Part shown: in pieces, positions 1 through 8,492 of the stretch | How positions within the stretch are numbered: the first letter of the stretch is position 1 | How the letters are laid out: each line of letters opens with the position of its first letter | Source: Planococcus wigleyi | GTDB taxonomy: Bacteria; Bacillota; Bacilli; Bacillales_A; Planococcaceae | Length of the DNA stretch: 64,000 bases | Direction: 5' to 3' | NCBI RefSeq assembly: GCF_014836985.1 | Contig: NZ_JACSPU010000001.1 | Coordinates: 837,855 to 901,854 of the forward strand | Program-made: the position numbers and the translations under genes | The notes under the pieces: generated by a model | The model's input: only the letters and a program-made list of their open reading frames with translations | Databases searched by the model: none | Told to the model about the DNA's origin: nothing

Positions 1-108
1 ATCAGCCCCTCGGGGTCATAAGTCCCTCTGTCCATGCGGCTGAAGAGATGCCGCACAGCCAAAGTGCCTTATGCCTGTCAGGGCTACACGATCGCTTGCG
101 CTTTTCTT
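1..108 (-). repeat. Planococcaceae-type intergenic repeat, copy A
   Basis: The reverse complement matches the unit at 3486-3606 almost base for base. Shared parts are the end motif AAAAGCG(G/C)AAGCGATCG, the GGCATAAGGCACTTTGGC block, and the CTTATGACCCCGAGGGGCTG block. The unit is probably cut by the window edge, because the terminal GGAGCTGGACA part seen in other copies is missing. It lies upstream of rny and ends just before the rny promoter. The function is unknown. Confidence 0.8.
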
Positions 109-110
109 GG

Positions 111-139
111 TTGACACGACATAAGTCCATCTATACAAT
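111..139 (+). promoter_or_regulatory. sigma-A promoter of rny
   Basis: TTGACA at 111-116 and TACAAT at 134-139 are separated by 17 bases, close to the sigma-A consensus. A palindrome, TACAATT-AA-AATTGTA, starts at the -10 and contains a second TATAAT at 148-153. The gap to the rny start leaves a leader of about 100 nt. Confidence 0.7.
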
Positions 140-243
140 TAAAATTGTATAATTTACTAATTCTTAAATAGTTGCAGTTGAAAAAATTTTTACTTATTCA
201 TCTTTTAAACTGAAAAAAATCAATAGCAAGAGGAGGTGTCCGA

Positions 244-1803
244 ATGGGTATTAACGAGTTCATCTTCGCTTTGCTTGGTATCATCGTCGGTGTGGTTGTT
301 GGATATTTTGCATTGAAAAAAGCTAACGATTCCAATATTGCAGGCGCTAAAAACTCTGCGGAGCAAATAGTCGAAGATGCAAAACGAGAAGCTGAAGCGC
401 TGAAAAAAGAAGCCTTATTGGAAGCGAAAGACGAAAATCATAAATTGCGTACTGAAACAGAATCTGAAATTCGGGAACGCCGATCTGAGTTACAAAGACA
501 AGAGAATCGGTTGTTGCAGAGAGAAGAAAATTTAGATCGCAAGGATGATGCTTTAAACAAAAGAGAAGCGAGTCTGGAACGCAAAGACGAAGCGCTCGCA
601 GAAAAACAACAGCATATTGAACAGATGGAAAGCAAAGCTGAGGAGTTAGTCCGACAGCAGCAGTCCGAAATGGAACGCATTTCATCTTTGACACGCGAAG
701 AAGCGAAATCAATCATCTTGCAGGACGTTGAAAAAGAACTTTCAACTGATATTGCTGTAATGATGAAAGAATCGGAAGCCCGCGCCAAAGAAGAATCGGA
801 CAAAAAAGCGAAAAACATTTTGTCATTGGCGATGCAGCGTTTCGCAGCAGACCATGTAGCAGAAACTACCGTATCGGTAGTCAACTTGCCGAATGATGAA
901 ATGAAAGGTCGTATCATCGGGCGTGAAGGACGTAATATCCGTACGCTTGAAACCTTAACAGGAATCGATTTAATCATCGATGATACGCCGGAAGCGGTTA
1001 TTCTATCAGGATTCGACCCGATCCGCCGTGAAACGGCGCGATTGGCACTTGAAAAACTTGTATCAGATGGCCGTATCCATCCTGCACGCATCGAAGAAAT
1101 GGTCGAGAAGTCAAGACGCGAAGTGGATGAACAAATTCGTGAAATTGGTGAACAAACCACATTTGACGTAGGTGTACATAACCTGCATCCTGACTTGATC
1201 AAAATTCTTGGGCGCCTTCGCTACCGCACAAGTTACGGACAAAATGTACTGAAGCATTCTGTGGAAGTTGCATTCTTGTCAGGCTTGATGGCAGCAGAAC
1301 TTGGAGAAGATGTTACACTTGCCAGACGTGCCGGCCTTCTGCATGATATCGGTAAAGCGATTGATCATGAAGTGGAAGGAAGCCACGTGGAAATCGGTGT
1401 GGAACTTGGAACCAAGTACAAGGAACATCCGGTTGTCATTAACAGTATTGCCTCTCACCATGGCGACACCGAAGCGACTTCAATCATTTCGGTCATCGTT
1501 GCAGCAGCAGATGCATTGTCTGCCGCTCGTCCAGGTGCACGAAGCGAAACACTGGAAAATTACATCCGCCGCTTAGAGAAGCTTGAAGAAATTTCCGAAT
1601 CGTATGAAGGTGTTGAGAAATCATTCGCCATTCAAGCGGGACGCGAAATTCGCATAATGGTTCGCCCTGAACAGATCGATGACATGACGGCGCATCGTCT
1701 GGCCCGTGATATCCGGAAACGGATTGAAGAAGAGCTGGATTATCCAGGTCATATCAAAGTGACGGTCATCAGAGAAACCAGAGCAGTTGAATACGCAAAA
1801 TAA
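244..1803 (+). CDS. rny: Ribonuclease Y (RNase Y)
   Basis: A 519-residue membrane-anchored endoribonuclease that starts bulk mRNA decay and matures some operon and riboswitch RNAs in Firmicutes. Visible parts, in order: an N-terminal transmembrane segment (about residues 5-25), a long charged coiled coil (about 30-200), a KH RNA-binding domain around residue 225 ([10 protein letters not shown]), and an HD phosphohydrolase domain with the His-Asp pair near residues 367-368 (LLHDIGKA). Length equals that of B. subtilis Rny. AGGAGG precedes the ATG. ymdB follows 65 nt downstream, as in B. subtilis, and ricA, whose product modulates RNase Y in B. subtilis, lies nearby. Confidence 0.98.
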   Translation: MGINEFIFALLGIIVGVVVGYFALKKANDSNIAGAKNSAEQIVEDAKREAEALKKEALLEAKDENHKLRTETESEIRERRSELQRQENRLLQREENLDRKDDALNKREASLERKDEALAEKQQHIEQMESKAEELVRQQQSEMERISSLTREEAKSIILQDVEKELSTDIAVMMKESEARAKEESDKKAKNILSLAMQRFAADHVAETTVSVVNLPNDEMKGRIIGREGRNIRTLETLTGIDLIIDDTPEAVILSGFDPIRRETARLALEKLVSDGRIHPARIEEMVEKSRREVDEQIREIGEQTTFDVGVHNLHPDLIKILGRLRYRTSYGQNVLKHSVEVAFLSGLMAAELGEDVTLARRAGLLHDIGKAIDHEVEGSHVEIGVELGTKYKEHPVVINSIASHHGDTEATSIISVIVAAADALSAARPGARSETLENYIRRLEKLEEISESYEGVEKSFAIQAGREIRIMVRPEQIDDMTAHRLARDIRKRIEEELDYPGHIKVTVIRETRAVEYAK

Positions 1804-1868
1804 TAAGGGTGAGGCTTCGATGAATGTCTATTCAAAGAAGCCTTTTTCTTATGGAAAAAGGTGAGTTT

Positions 1869-2666
1869 GTGAAAATTTTATTTATTGGAGATATTGTAGG
1901 ATCAATCGGAAGAGATGCATTGGAGTCATATTTGCCGAGATTGAAAAGAAAGTATTCGCCGGATGTCATCATCGCCAATGGCGAGAACGCCGCAGCAGGC
2001 CGCGGCATCACTAAAGCTATCTATCAGGATTTACTGTTCATGGGAGTGGACATGGTGACGATGGGCAACCATACATGGGACCAGAAAGAGATTTTTGATT
2101 TTATTGATGAAGTGGATTACTTGATCCGTCCCGCTAATTTTTCGGACGAAGCACCTGGCCGTGGCATGGCGACTGTGACGAAAAATGGCCAAACCTTGTC
2201 TGTCATCAACTTGCATGGCCGCGTCTTCCTGCCGCCGCATGAAGATCCCTTCCAAAAAGCAGACGAGCTGATAGAGGAAGCCAAAGCAATTTCTCCGTTA
2301 GTGTTTGTGGACTTCCATGCAGAAGCAACCAGTGAAAAAATCGCCATGGGCTGGCATTTAGATGGCCGTGCCTCCGTTGTAGTGGGAACCCATACGCATG
2401 TTCAGACTGCCGATGCACGTATTTTGCCAAATGGCACAGCGTATATCTCGGATGTCGGGATGACAGGTCCATATGATGAAATACTCGGCATGAATAAAGA
2501 TGCCGTACTTTACCGTTTCAAAACCAATATGCCGACGCGTTTTGAAGTGCCGAAACGCGGCCGGTCAGTGGTCAGTGGATTCTTTACGGAAGTGGACGAC
2601 CAATCGGGCAAGGCAAAATCATTTGAACGTGTATATATCAATGAAGATTATCCGTTCCAAGGCTAA
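1869..2666 (+). CDS. ymdB: YmdB family metallophosphoesterase (2',3'-cyclic-nucleotide phosphodiesterase)
   Basis: 265 residues. The family (TIGR00282) hydrolyses 2',3'-cyclic nucleotides and affects biofilm formation and RNA turnover in Bacillus. Metal-site motifs seen are GDIVGSIGR at the N terminus, NGENAAAGRG, and MGNHTWD, with late histidines in DFHAEATSE and GTHTHVQTAD. The reading frame is open upstream to 1824, but I chose the GTG at 1869. It gives the conserved N terminus MKILFIGDIVGS, follows an AAGGTGAG ribosome site at about 5 nt, and makes the length match the 264-residue B. subtilis protein. Confidence 0.95.
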   Translation: MKILFIGDIVGSIGRDALESYLPRLKRKYSPDVIIANGENAAAGRGITKAIYQDLLFMGVDMVTMGNHTWDQKEIFDFIDEVDYLIRPANFSDEAPGRGMATVTKNGQTLSVINLHGRVFLPPHEDPFQKADELIEEAKAISPLVFVDFHAEATSEKIAMGWHLDGRASVVVGTHTHVQTADARILPNGTAYISDVGMTGPYDEILGMNKDAVLYRFKTNMPTRFEVPKRGRSVVSGFFTEVDDQSGKAKSFERVYINEDYPFQG

Positions 2667-2750
2667 ATCTGCAGCTTCTTGACGAAACACCGACAATTCG
2701 AGCAGACGCCTTGTAGAACATGCGTGATTTTCAGTATAATAAGGTATCGA

Positions 2751-3058
2751 ATGAAAGTTTTTATGCAATAGAAGTCAAGGCAATACTTTCAACTTGTCCA
2801 TGCATTGTCTTCTTTTCATCGTGCGACTAAAACTTTCAGCGAATAATTGAAGGCATTGCTTGTACAAGGCGGAAATCTTGTCTGCCATATCCATTTACCT
2901 GTACAATCAGATTCAGTGGCAATAGTGAAGAATGCAGTATGCAACTATTCACGTCCGCACTGCATGGCGCATCAAGAATTACTAAAACTAAAACATGGTC
3001 ATTGAACGGTGAACTTATGGAAGTCGTATCAGACCAAGAAGTGGGTGTCTATAAATGA
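2751..3058 (+). pseudogene. miaB: Decayed miaB remnant (tRNA methylthiotransferase)
   Basis: Three pieces of MiaB can be read between ymdB and ricA, in gene order but in different frames. (1) About 2795-2833 gives CPCIVFFSSCD, recalling the radical-SAM CxxC-IVPFTRG region (weak). (2) 2847-2966 gives LKALLVQGGNLV, then CHIHLPVQSDS, then NYSRPH, matching the conserved GGNL-x-HIHLPVQSGS block; TAA stops at 2844 just upstream. (3) 2978-3058 gives ITKTKTWSLNGEL and ends at a TGA that overlaps the ricA ATG. This is the TRAM-domain end of MiaB. A full miaB is about 1.5 kb, so most of the gene is gone and what remains is frameshifted. A functional copy elsewhere cannot be excluded. Confidence 0.75.
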
Positions 3059-3483
3059 CGTATACAAAGCAGGAAATCATCGACAAAGCACGTGAAGTAG
3101 CAGATATGATCGCAGCAACAGAAGAAGTGGATTTCTTTAAACGCGCGGAAGCACAAATTAACGAGAACCAACAAATCCGCGAAAAAATCGCCAGCTTGAA
3201 GAGCTTGCAGAAACAAGCAGTCAACTTCCAGGCATACGGTAAAGAACGCGCATTGACTTTGATTGAAGGCAAAATCACTAAAATTGAAGAAGAAATTGAC
3301 GCTGTGCCGATTGTCCAGGAATTCAAACAATCGCAAAGTGACGTCAACTCTTTATTGCAGATGGTCTCAACAGCCATCGCTAACCAAGTGACAAACAACA
3401 TCATCACAGAAACAGGCGGCGACTTGTTGCGTGGCGAAACTGGATCAAAAGTCCGCAACGACACACCAGGAAGCTGCGATTAA
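3055..3483 (+). CDS. ricA: RicA/YmcA, regulator of RNase Y (YlbF/YmcA family)
   Basis: 142 residues, all helical in appearance, matching B. subtilis YmcA along its whole length (EEVDFFKRAEAQINEN, LQKQAVN, VIQEF-like, NQVTN-IIT-TGGDLL-GETGSKV). In B. subtilis RicA forms a complex with RicF and RicT that carries Fe-S clusters and steers RNase Y processing and Spo0A phosphorylation. A single cysteine lies one residue from the C terminus (residue 141), as in B. subtilis. The ATG overlaps the stop of the miaB remnant (ATGA), preserving the ancestral junction. The ribosome site (AAGAAGTGGGTG) is weak. Confidence 0.93.
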   Translation: MTYTKQEIIDKAREVADMIAATEEVDFFKRAEAQINENQQIREKIASLKSLQKQAVNFQAYGKERALTLIEGKITKIEEEIDAVPIVQEFKQSQSDVNSLLQMVSTAIANQVTNNIITETGGDLLRGETGSKVRNDTPGSCD

Positions 3484-3485
3484 TA

Positions 3486-3606
3486 GAAAAGCGGAAGCGA
3501 TCGTGTAGTCCTGACAGGCATAAGGCACTTTGGCTGTGCGGCATCTCTTCTGCCGCATTGCCAGAGGGACTTATGACCCCGAGGGGCTGATCGCTGGAGC
3601 TGGACA
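3486..3606 (+). repeat. Intergenic repeat, copy B (tandem unit 1)
   Basis: The unit runs from GAAAAGCGGAAGCG to GCTGGAGCTGGACA. Inside are three nested inverted pairs: AGCGATC with GATCGCT at the ends, GGCATAAG with CTTATG, and GGC-GTGCGGC with GCCGC-GCC. The whole unit could fold into one long imperfect hairpin. It begins 3 nt after the ricA stop, so it is probably in the ricA transcript. Confidence 0.85.
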
Positions 3607-3609
3607 AGA

Positions 3610-3729
3610 GAAAAGCGGAAACGGCCGTTCAGCTCCGAAAGGCATAAGACGATTTGGCGAAGCGGCGTTTTTTCAGCCGCATAGCCAGAGTGGCTTATGA
3701 CCCGAGGGGCTGGCCGTTGGAGCTGGACA
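3610..3729 (+). repeat. Intergenic repeat, copy C (tandem unit 2)
   Basis: Same unit as copy B, exactly 124 bases downstream. It keeps GAAAAGCGGAAACGGCCG, GGCATAAGACGATTTGGC, GCGGCGTTTTTTCAGCCGC and the end block CTTATGACCCGAGGGGCTGG. The arms have co-varied: the outer stem is ACGGCC/GGCCGT here and AGCGATC/GATCGCT in copy B, so pairing is kept while the sequence changes. Confidence 0.85.
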
Positions 3730-3733
3730 AAAA

Positions 3734-3914
3734 GAAAAGCGGAAACGATCATTTAAGGAAGGTAACCTAAGTACGCGACGTCCTGTCGCAACGGTTACCT
3801 GATCCACATCCTGTGGACCTCCGTCAGGCATAAGACAGGCCAGCAGAGTGGCGCGCTTTGCCACGCAGCTGGGTTGACTTATGACCCCGAGGGGCCGATC
3901 GCTGGAGCTGGACA
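3734..3914 (+). repeat. Intergenic repeat, copy D with internal insert (tandem unit 3)
   Basis: Starts 124 bases after copy C and ends with the same GGAGCTGGACA block, but is about 60 bases longer. The extra part (about 3757-3820) has its own hairpins: GGTAACC with GGTTACC, GCGAC-GTCCT-GTCGC, and CCACATCCTGTGG. The outer stem AACGATC/GATCGCT is kept. Confidence 0.8.
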
Positions 3915-3916
3915 AA

Positions 3917-3933
3917 GAAAAGCGGAAACGGCC
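3917..3933 (+). repeat. Intergenic repeat, truncated copy E
   Basis: Only the leading motif GAAAAGCGGAAACGGCC of a fourth tandem unit remains. The following 50 bases up to the terminator do not match the other copies. Confidence 0.6.
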
Positions 3934-3981
3934 GTGTGTTGAATACCAACACTGACTCATAACTTTTCCATCAGCATTAAA

Positions 3982-4012
3982 CTGAAAGAGCCAAAGCTCT
4001 TTCAGTTTTTTC
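3982..4012 (+). terminator. Rho-independent terminator after the ricA/repeat region
   Basis: The stem CTGAAAGAG(C) pairs with (G)CTCTTTCAG across a short loop, followed by a run of T. It separates the rny-ricA transcript from mutS. Confidence 0.8.
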
Positions 4013-4032
4013 TTTTCCCCTTTGAATTTTGG

Positions 4033-4038
4033 TATAAT
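4033..4038 (+). promoter_or_regulatory. Probable -10 element of mutS
   Basis: TATAAT in the context TTGGTATAATAG, 37 nt before the mutS start. No good -35 hexamer is visible in the T-rich terminator tail upstream. Confidence 0.5.
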
Positions 4039-4074
4039 AGAGAAACGACGAATCGATTTGAAAGAGGTTTTAAA

Positions 4075-6600
4075 ATGGCACCGACACCAATGATGCAACA
4101 ATATTTTCAAATAAAGTCCGAATACCTGGATGCGTTTTTATTTTTCCGTATGGGCGATTTCTATGAGTTGTTCTATGATGATGCCATCAACGCATCGCAG
4201 ATTTTGGAAATTACGCTGACGAGCCGCGGAGGCACTGGAGATGACCGAATTCCCATGTGCGGCGTTCCCCATCATGCAGCGAAGAATTACATCGATCAAT
4301 TAATACTGAAAGGCCATAAAGTGGCCATCTGTGAACAAGTGGAAGATCCGAAAACGGCCAAAGGAGTGGTCAAGCGTGAAGTGGTGCGCCTTGTTACCCC
4401 AGGTACGCATACAGAAGGGAAAAGCGTCGATTCCAAATCGAATGTATTCCTTGCAGCTGCTGACGAGTTATCGGATGGCTTCGGGCTATCGTATGTTGAT
4501 ATCAGTACAGGCGAAGCAACAGCTACATACATAATGGGGACAGAAAAAGCCCTTCTTCAGGAACTTCAATCGTTGAACATCCGTGAATTGGTAGTTTCCG
4601 AGCAGTTATTTGTCTTATTGACCGAAGAAGAGCAGGACCTGGTGCTGTCTATCGAAACGATGGAAGAAGCGGCTCCGTTAAGCCCTTCGCTTGTGGCTAA
4701 CTGTCCGAATGACCTGCACATGAGCTGCCACCGTCTTCTGGCGTATATTGCGCGGACTCAAAAGCAATCACTTGATCACATTCAAGCGTTTGCCTACAAA
4801 GAGAACAATCAATTATTGAGCATCGATTTCCACTCGAAGCGCAACCTGGAATTGCTGCAGTCGATCCGTGGCGGTGAAACAAAAGGCACTTTGTTGTGGC
4901 TTTTGGATGAGACCGTTACAGCGATGGGCAGCCGGAAATTAAAGCAGTGGCTGCACCAGCCTTTAGCGAATAAACGGATGATTGAAGAACGCCAGCACAT
5001 GGTGGCCGCATTGATCGATCAATATTTCGTGCGTGTAGAGCTTCAGGGGCTGTTGAAGGAAGTCTATGACTTGGAACGCCTATCCGGCCGTATCGCCTTT
5101 GGGAGCGCCAGTGGGCGCGATTTGGCGCAGCTTCGGAGCTCGCTTGAGAAAGTGCCGGTGCTGATTGAAGAATTGGCCAATTCGGGAAATCCGGCATTGG
5201 TGGAGTTCAGTGAAAAACTGGATCGCTGCATCGAGGTCTGTGAATTGCTGCAGGCCATCAGTGAAAATCCACCCTTGTCTTCAAAAGAAGGCGGCGTCAT
5301 CCGTGATGGCTTTAATCAGCAACTGGATGAATACCGGGATGCTTCACGCAACGGCAAAGACTGGATTGCAGAACTAGAACAGAAGGAACGTAAACTGACA
5401 GGAGTCAAATCCCTGAAAATCGGGTACAACCGCATATTCGGCTATTACATTGAAATGTCCAAAGCGAATATGCATTTAGCGGATTTGGAACGTTATGACC
5501 GCAAACAGACGCTGGCGAACGCTGAACGCTATACAACGCCTGAACTGAAAGAAAAAGAAGCGTTGATTTTGACAGCTGAAGAAGAAAGTCTGTCACTTGA
5601 ATATGATTTATTCGTAGCGATCAGAGATGAAGTCAAACAATACATTTCTCGTATTCAGCGATTGGCTTCCTCCTTGAGCGGGCTGGATGTCTTCCTGAGT
5701 TTCGCCAATGTAGCGGAAAAATATCGTTTTGTTAAACCTGATTTTAACGATGCCAATGAAATTTCCATCATCGAAGGACGGCATCCGGTTGTGGAAAAAA
5801 TGCTCAACAAGCAGCATTATGTGCCGAACGATTGCGTGCTCGCAGAAGGCCAGAACATGTTGTTGATCACCGGACCGAACATGTCGGGTAAAAGTACGTA
5901 TATGCGGCAAGTGGCATTGACGATTGTTTTGGCCCAGATCGGCAGTTATGTACCGGCTGAATCCGCAAATCTGCCGATCGTCGATCAGATCTTCACGCGC
6001 ATCGGGGCAGCTGATGACTTGGTGTCCGGACAAAGTACATTCATGGTTGAAATGCTGGAATCGCAATATGCCATCACCCACGCGACCAAAAACAGCTTGC
6101 TGCTGTTTGATGAAATCGGCCGAGGCACCTCGACCTACGATGGCATGGCACTGGCACAATCGATGATTGAATACATCCACCGTGAAATCGGGGCTAATAC
6201 GTTGTTTTCCACGCATTACCATGAGCTGACGGCGTTGGAAGGTACGCTTGATAAGCTTCATAATGTCCACGTGGCGGCAATGGAACAATCGGGCAAAGTG
6301 GTGTTTCTCCACAAAGTGAAAAAAGGCCCGGCGGATAAGAGTTACGGAATCCATGTCGCGGAGCTTGCGAACTTGCCGGAACCGATATTGGCACGCGCAC
6401 GCGAGCTGCTGAAAACATTTGAACAAGATAAAAAGCAACAGCCAAAAAACATTGAACAGTTATCCTTCTTTGATGAGATGGATACCGAAAAAGATGAAAT
6501 CCTTCAGACCATCACGGATGTGCAAGTTGCCGCGATGACACCGCTTGAAGCGTTGCAGCTCATTAACGAATTGCAGCAAAAACTGATTAATAAGGAGTGA
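4075..6600 (+). CDS. mutS: DNA mismatch repair protein MutS
   Basis: 841 residues, usual length for Firmicute MutS. It recognises mismatches and small loops and recruits MutL. The N terminus has the mismatch-wedging Phe-x-Glu motif in GDFYELF (about residues 30-36). The C-terminal ATPase has Walker A GPNMSGKST (about residue 600), Walker B LLLFDEIGRGTST (about 676) and the signature STFMVEM. The last 40 residues contain ELQQKL, probably the tail. An AGAGG site lies 8 nt before the ATG. mutL follows after 4 nt, so the two are co-transcribed. Confidence 0.98.
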   Translation: MAPTPMMQQYFQIKSEYLDAFLFFRMGDFYELFYDDAINASQILEITLTSRGGTGDDRIPMCGVPHHAAKNYIDQLILKGHKVAICEQVEDPKTAKGVVKREVVRLVTPGTHTEGKSVDSKSNVFLAAADELSDGFGLSYVDISTGEATATYIMGTEKALLQELQSLNIRELVVSEQLFVLLTEEEQDLVLSIETMEEAAPLSPSLVANCPNDLHMSCHRLLAYIARTQKQSLDHIQAFAYKENNQLLSIDFHSKRNLELLQSIRGGETKGTLLWLLDETVTAMGSRKLKQWLHQPLANKRMIEERQHMVAALIDQYFVRVELQGLLKEVYDLERLSGRIAFGSASGRDLAQLRSSLEKVPVLIEELANSGNPALVEFSEKLDRCIEVCELLQAISENPPLSSKEGGVIRDGFNQQLDEYRDASRNGKDWIAELEQKERKLTGVKSLKIGYNRIFGYYIEMSKANMHLADLERYDRKQTLANAERYTTPELKEKEALILTAEEESLSLEYDLFVAIRDEVKQYISRIQRLASSLSGLDVFLSFANVAEKYRFVKPDFNDANEISIIEGRHPVVEKMLNKQHYVPNDCVLAEGQNMLLITGPNMSGKSTYMRQVALTIVLAQIGSYVPAESANLPIVDQIFTRIGAADDLVSGQSTFMVEMLESQYAITHATKNSLLLFDEIGRGTSTYDGMALAQSMIEYIHREIGANTLFSTHYHELTALEGTLDKLHNVHVAAMEQSGKVVFLHKVKKGPADKSYGIHVAELANLPEPILARARELLKTFEQDKKQQPKNIEQLSFFDEMDTEKDEILQTITDVQVAAMTPLEALQLINELQQKLINKE

Positions 6601-6604
6601 AATC

Positions 6605-8419
6605 ATGGGCGTCATTCGTTTGATGGACGAACCTTTATCCAATAAAATAGCCGCTGGTGAAGTGGTCGAACGCCCGACTTCGGTCGTTAAGGAATTGGTG
6701 GAAAATGCCATCGATGCCGGCAGTACAGCAATTGAAGTGCTGCTGATCGAAGCCGGACTGACGTCCATCCAGATCATCGACAATGGTGTGGGAATGGATG
6801 CCGACGATGCATTGTTGTCGTTCTCCCGCCACGCTACCAGTAAAATTGCCAATGAACATGATTTGTTCCGGATCCGCACGCTTGGATTCCGCGGAGAGGC
6901 GCTGGCCAGTATCGCCTCGGTCTCCAAAGTGACTTTGCACACATCCAATGGAACAAGTGGGACGTTTGTACAAATGGAAGGCGGACGCCTGACAGAGCAT
7001 CGTGCCGGTTCTTTGAGAAAAGGAACCGACATTAAAATCGATCAATTGTTCTTTAATACGCCGGCGCGCTTGAAATACATGAAGACGCTGCAAACGGAAC
7101 TGGGCCATACCATCGACTTGCTGAACCGGTTTGCATTGAGTTATCCCGCCATCGCCTTCAAATTGACCCATGACGGCAGAACCATTCTGCAAACAGCCGG
7201 CAGCGGAGAAATTAAGCGTGTACTGGCAGATATCTACGGAGTGGCCATCGCCAAGAAAATGGTGCCCTTTGAGGGTCAATCGCATGATTATAAGATATCA
7301 GGTTACGCGTCACTACCCGAAATCACCCGTGCCAATAAAAACTATATTTCGTTGTTCGTCAATGGCCGTTGGGTAAAACATTACGCGATCACCAATACAG
7401 TACACCGCGCTTATCATACCTTTTTGCCGCTTGAGCGGCAGCCGATTGTGGTGATGAATATTGAAGGCGATCCTTATTTGACAGATGTCAATGTCCATCC
7501 GGCGAAACTGCAGATTCGGTTAAGCAAAGAAAAAGAATTGATGGAATTGATTCATGAAACGATCCGCCGGACGATCAGTACGGTCGTTCGTGCACCCGTC
7601 ATCGATAAACCAAAACCAGTAAAGCAGGCGCCGACCAAACAACTGGATCTGTGGAAAAGTTCCTTTACAGTCCAGGAGCCGAAGCAGCCTTTGCCTGAGA
7701 GGGCCGCGGAGGACTGGAGCGAACTGCCGATTGAAAAAGAAGTGGAGCCGGTTCGCCGGCAATCCGAGGAAGCCGCACCGGTCAAGGAAGTGCTGCAGCC
7801 ATTGCCGGAACGTGAAGAAGATGACAGCCCGCAATTCCCTGAGCTGGAAGTAGTGGGGCAGATCCACGGCACTTATATTGTGGCGCAAAGCAATGACGGA
7901 TTTTATCTCATTGATCAACACGCGGCACAGGAGCGCATCAAATACGAATATTTTCGCGAAAAAGTGGGCGATATCGACAGCAATGAGCGCCAATCACTGC
8001 TCTTGCCGTTGACGTTCCATTACAGCCGCGATGAAGCTTTGCGGTTAAAGGAAAATTTGAATGTGCTGGCAGACAGCGGGGTGTTTCTCGAGGAGTTTGG
8101 CGATACGTCATTCATTGTGCGTGAATACCCGACCTGGTTCCCGAAAGGCTTCGAACAGGAAGTCATCGAAGACTTAATTGAACAGGTCCTGACAGAACGC
8201 AAAGTCGATGTTAAAAAGTTGCGTGAAGACGCAGCCATCATGATGAGCTGCAAGCGGTCGATCAAAGCGAATCATTTTTTGCAGAAGCATGACATGGAGC
8301 GGCTGTTGGCGGATTTAAAGCAAGCGGAACAGCCGTTTACTTGTCCGCATGGACGTCCTGTAATCATTCATTTCAAAACCTATGATGTTGAAAAAATGTT
8401 CAAGCGAGTCATGAATTAG
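6605..8419 (+). CDS. mutL: DNA mismatch repair protein MutL (endonuclease type)
   Basis: 604 residues. The N-terminal GHKL ATPase shows NKIAAGEVVERP, VKELVENAIDAG, DNGVGM and the FRGEALASI loop. A variable proline- and glutamate-rich linker spans about residues 340-410. The C-terminal domain has the metal-binding nuclease motif DQHAAQERIKYE from about residue 437, and later SCKRSIKANH and CPHGRPVIIHF. This shows it is the nicking MutL type found in organisms lacking MutH. GGAGTGA ribosome site before the ATG; operon with mutS. Confidence 0.98.
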   Translation: MGVIRLMDEPLSNKIAAGEVVERPTSVVKELVENAIDAGSTAIEVLLIEAGLTSIQIIDNGVGMDADDALLSFSRHATSKIANEHDLFRIRTLGFRGEALASIASVSKVTLHTSNGTSGTFVQMEGGRLTEHRAGSLRKGTDIKIDQLFFNTPARLKYMKTLQTELGHTIDLLNRFALSYPAIAFKLTHDGRTILQTAGSGEIKRVLADIYGVAIAKKMVPFEGQSHDYKISGYASLPEITRANKNYISLFVNGRWVKHYAITNTVHRAYHTFLPLERQPIVVMNIEGDPYLTDVNVHPAKLQIRLSKEKELMELIHETIRRTISTVVRAPVIDKPKPVKQAPTKQLDLWKSSFTVQEPKQPLPERAAEDWSELPIEKEVEPVRRQSEEAAPVKEVLQPLPEREEDDSPQFPELEVVGQIHGTYIVAQSNDGFYLIDQHAAQERIKYEYFREKVGDIDSNERQSLLLPLTFHYSRDEALRLKENLNVLADSGVFLEEFGDTSFIVREYPTWFPKGFEQEVIEDLIEQVLTERKVDVKKLREDAAIMMSCKRSIKANHFLQKHDMERLLADLKQAEQPFTCPHGRPVIIHFKTYDVEKMFKRVMN

Positions 8420-8492
8420 GTGTCTCAGTTTGGAGAGTTTTGGGTAAGTATAAAGAACAGGTGATATGACTCAGTGAGGAAGGGTGTGGAGA

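Noticed and set aside
438-1202. 254-codon open frame on the minus strand inside rny
   Set aside because: Antisense shadow of the rny coiled coil and KH region, Ser-rich low-complexity translation, no ribosome site. rny is clearly the gene.
3404-4110. Several minus-strand frames of 67-145 codons over the repeats after ricA
   Set aside because: They are translations of the repeat units themselves, which repeat the same peptide text; no ribosome sites.
5608-6438. 276-codon minus-strand frame inside mutS
   Set aside because: Lies fully over the conserved MutS ATPase and reads as a mirror of its codon pattern; no domain recognisable.
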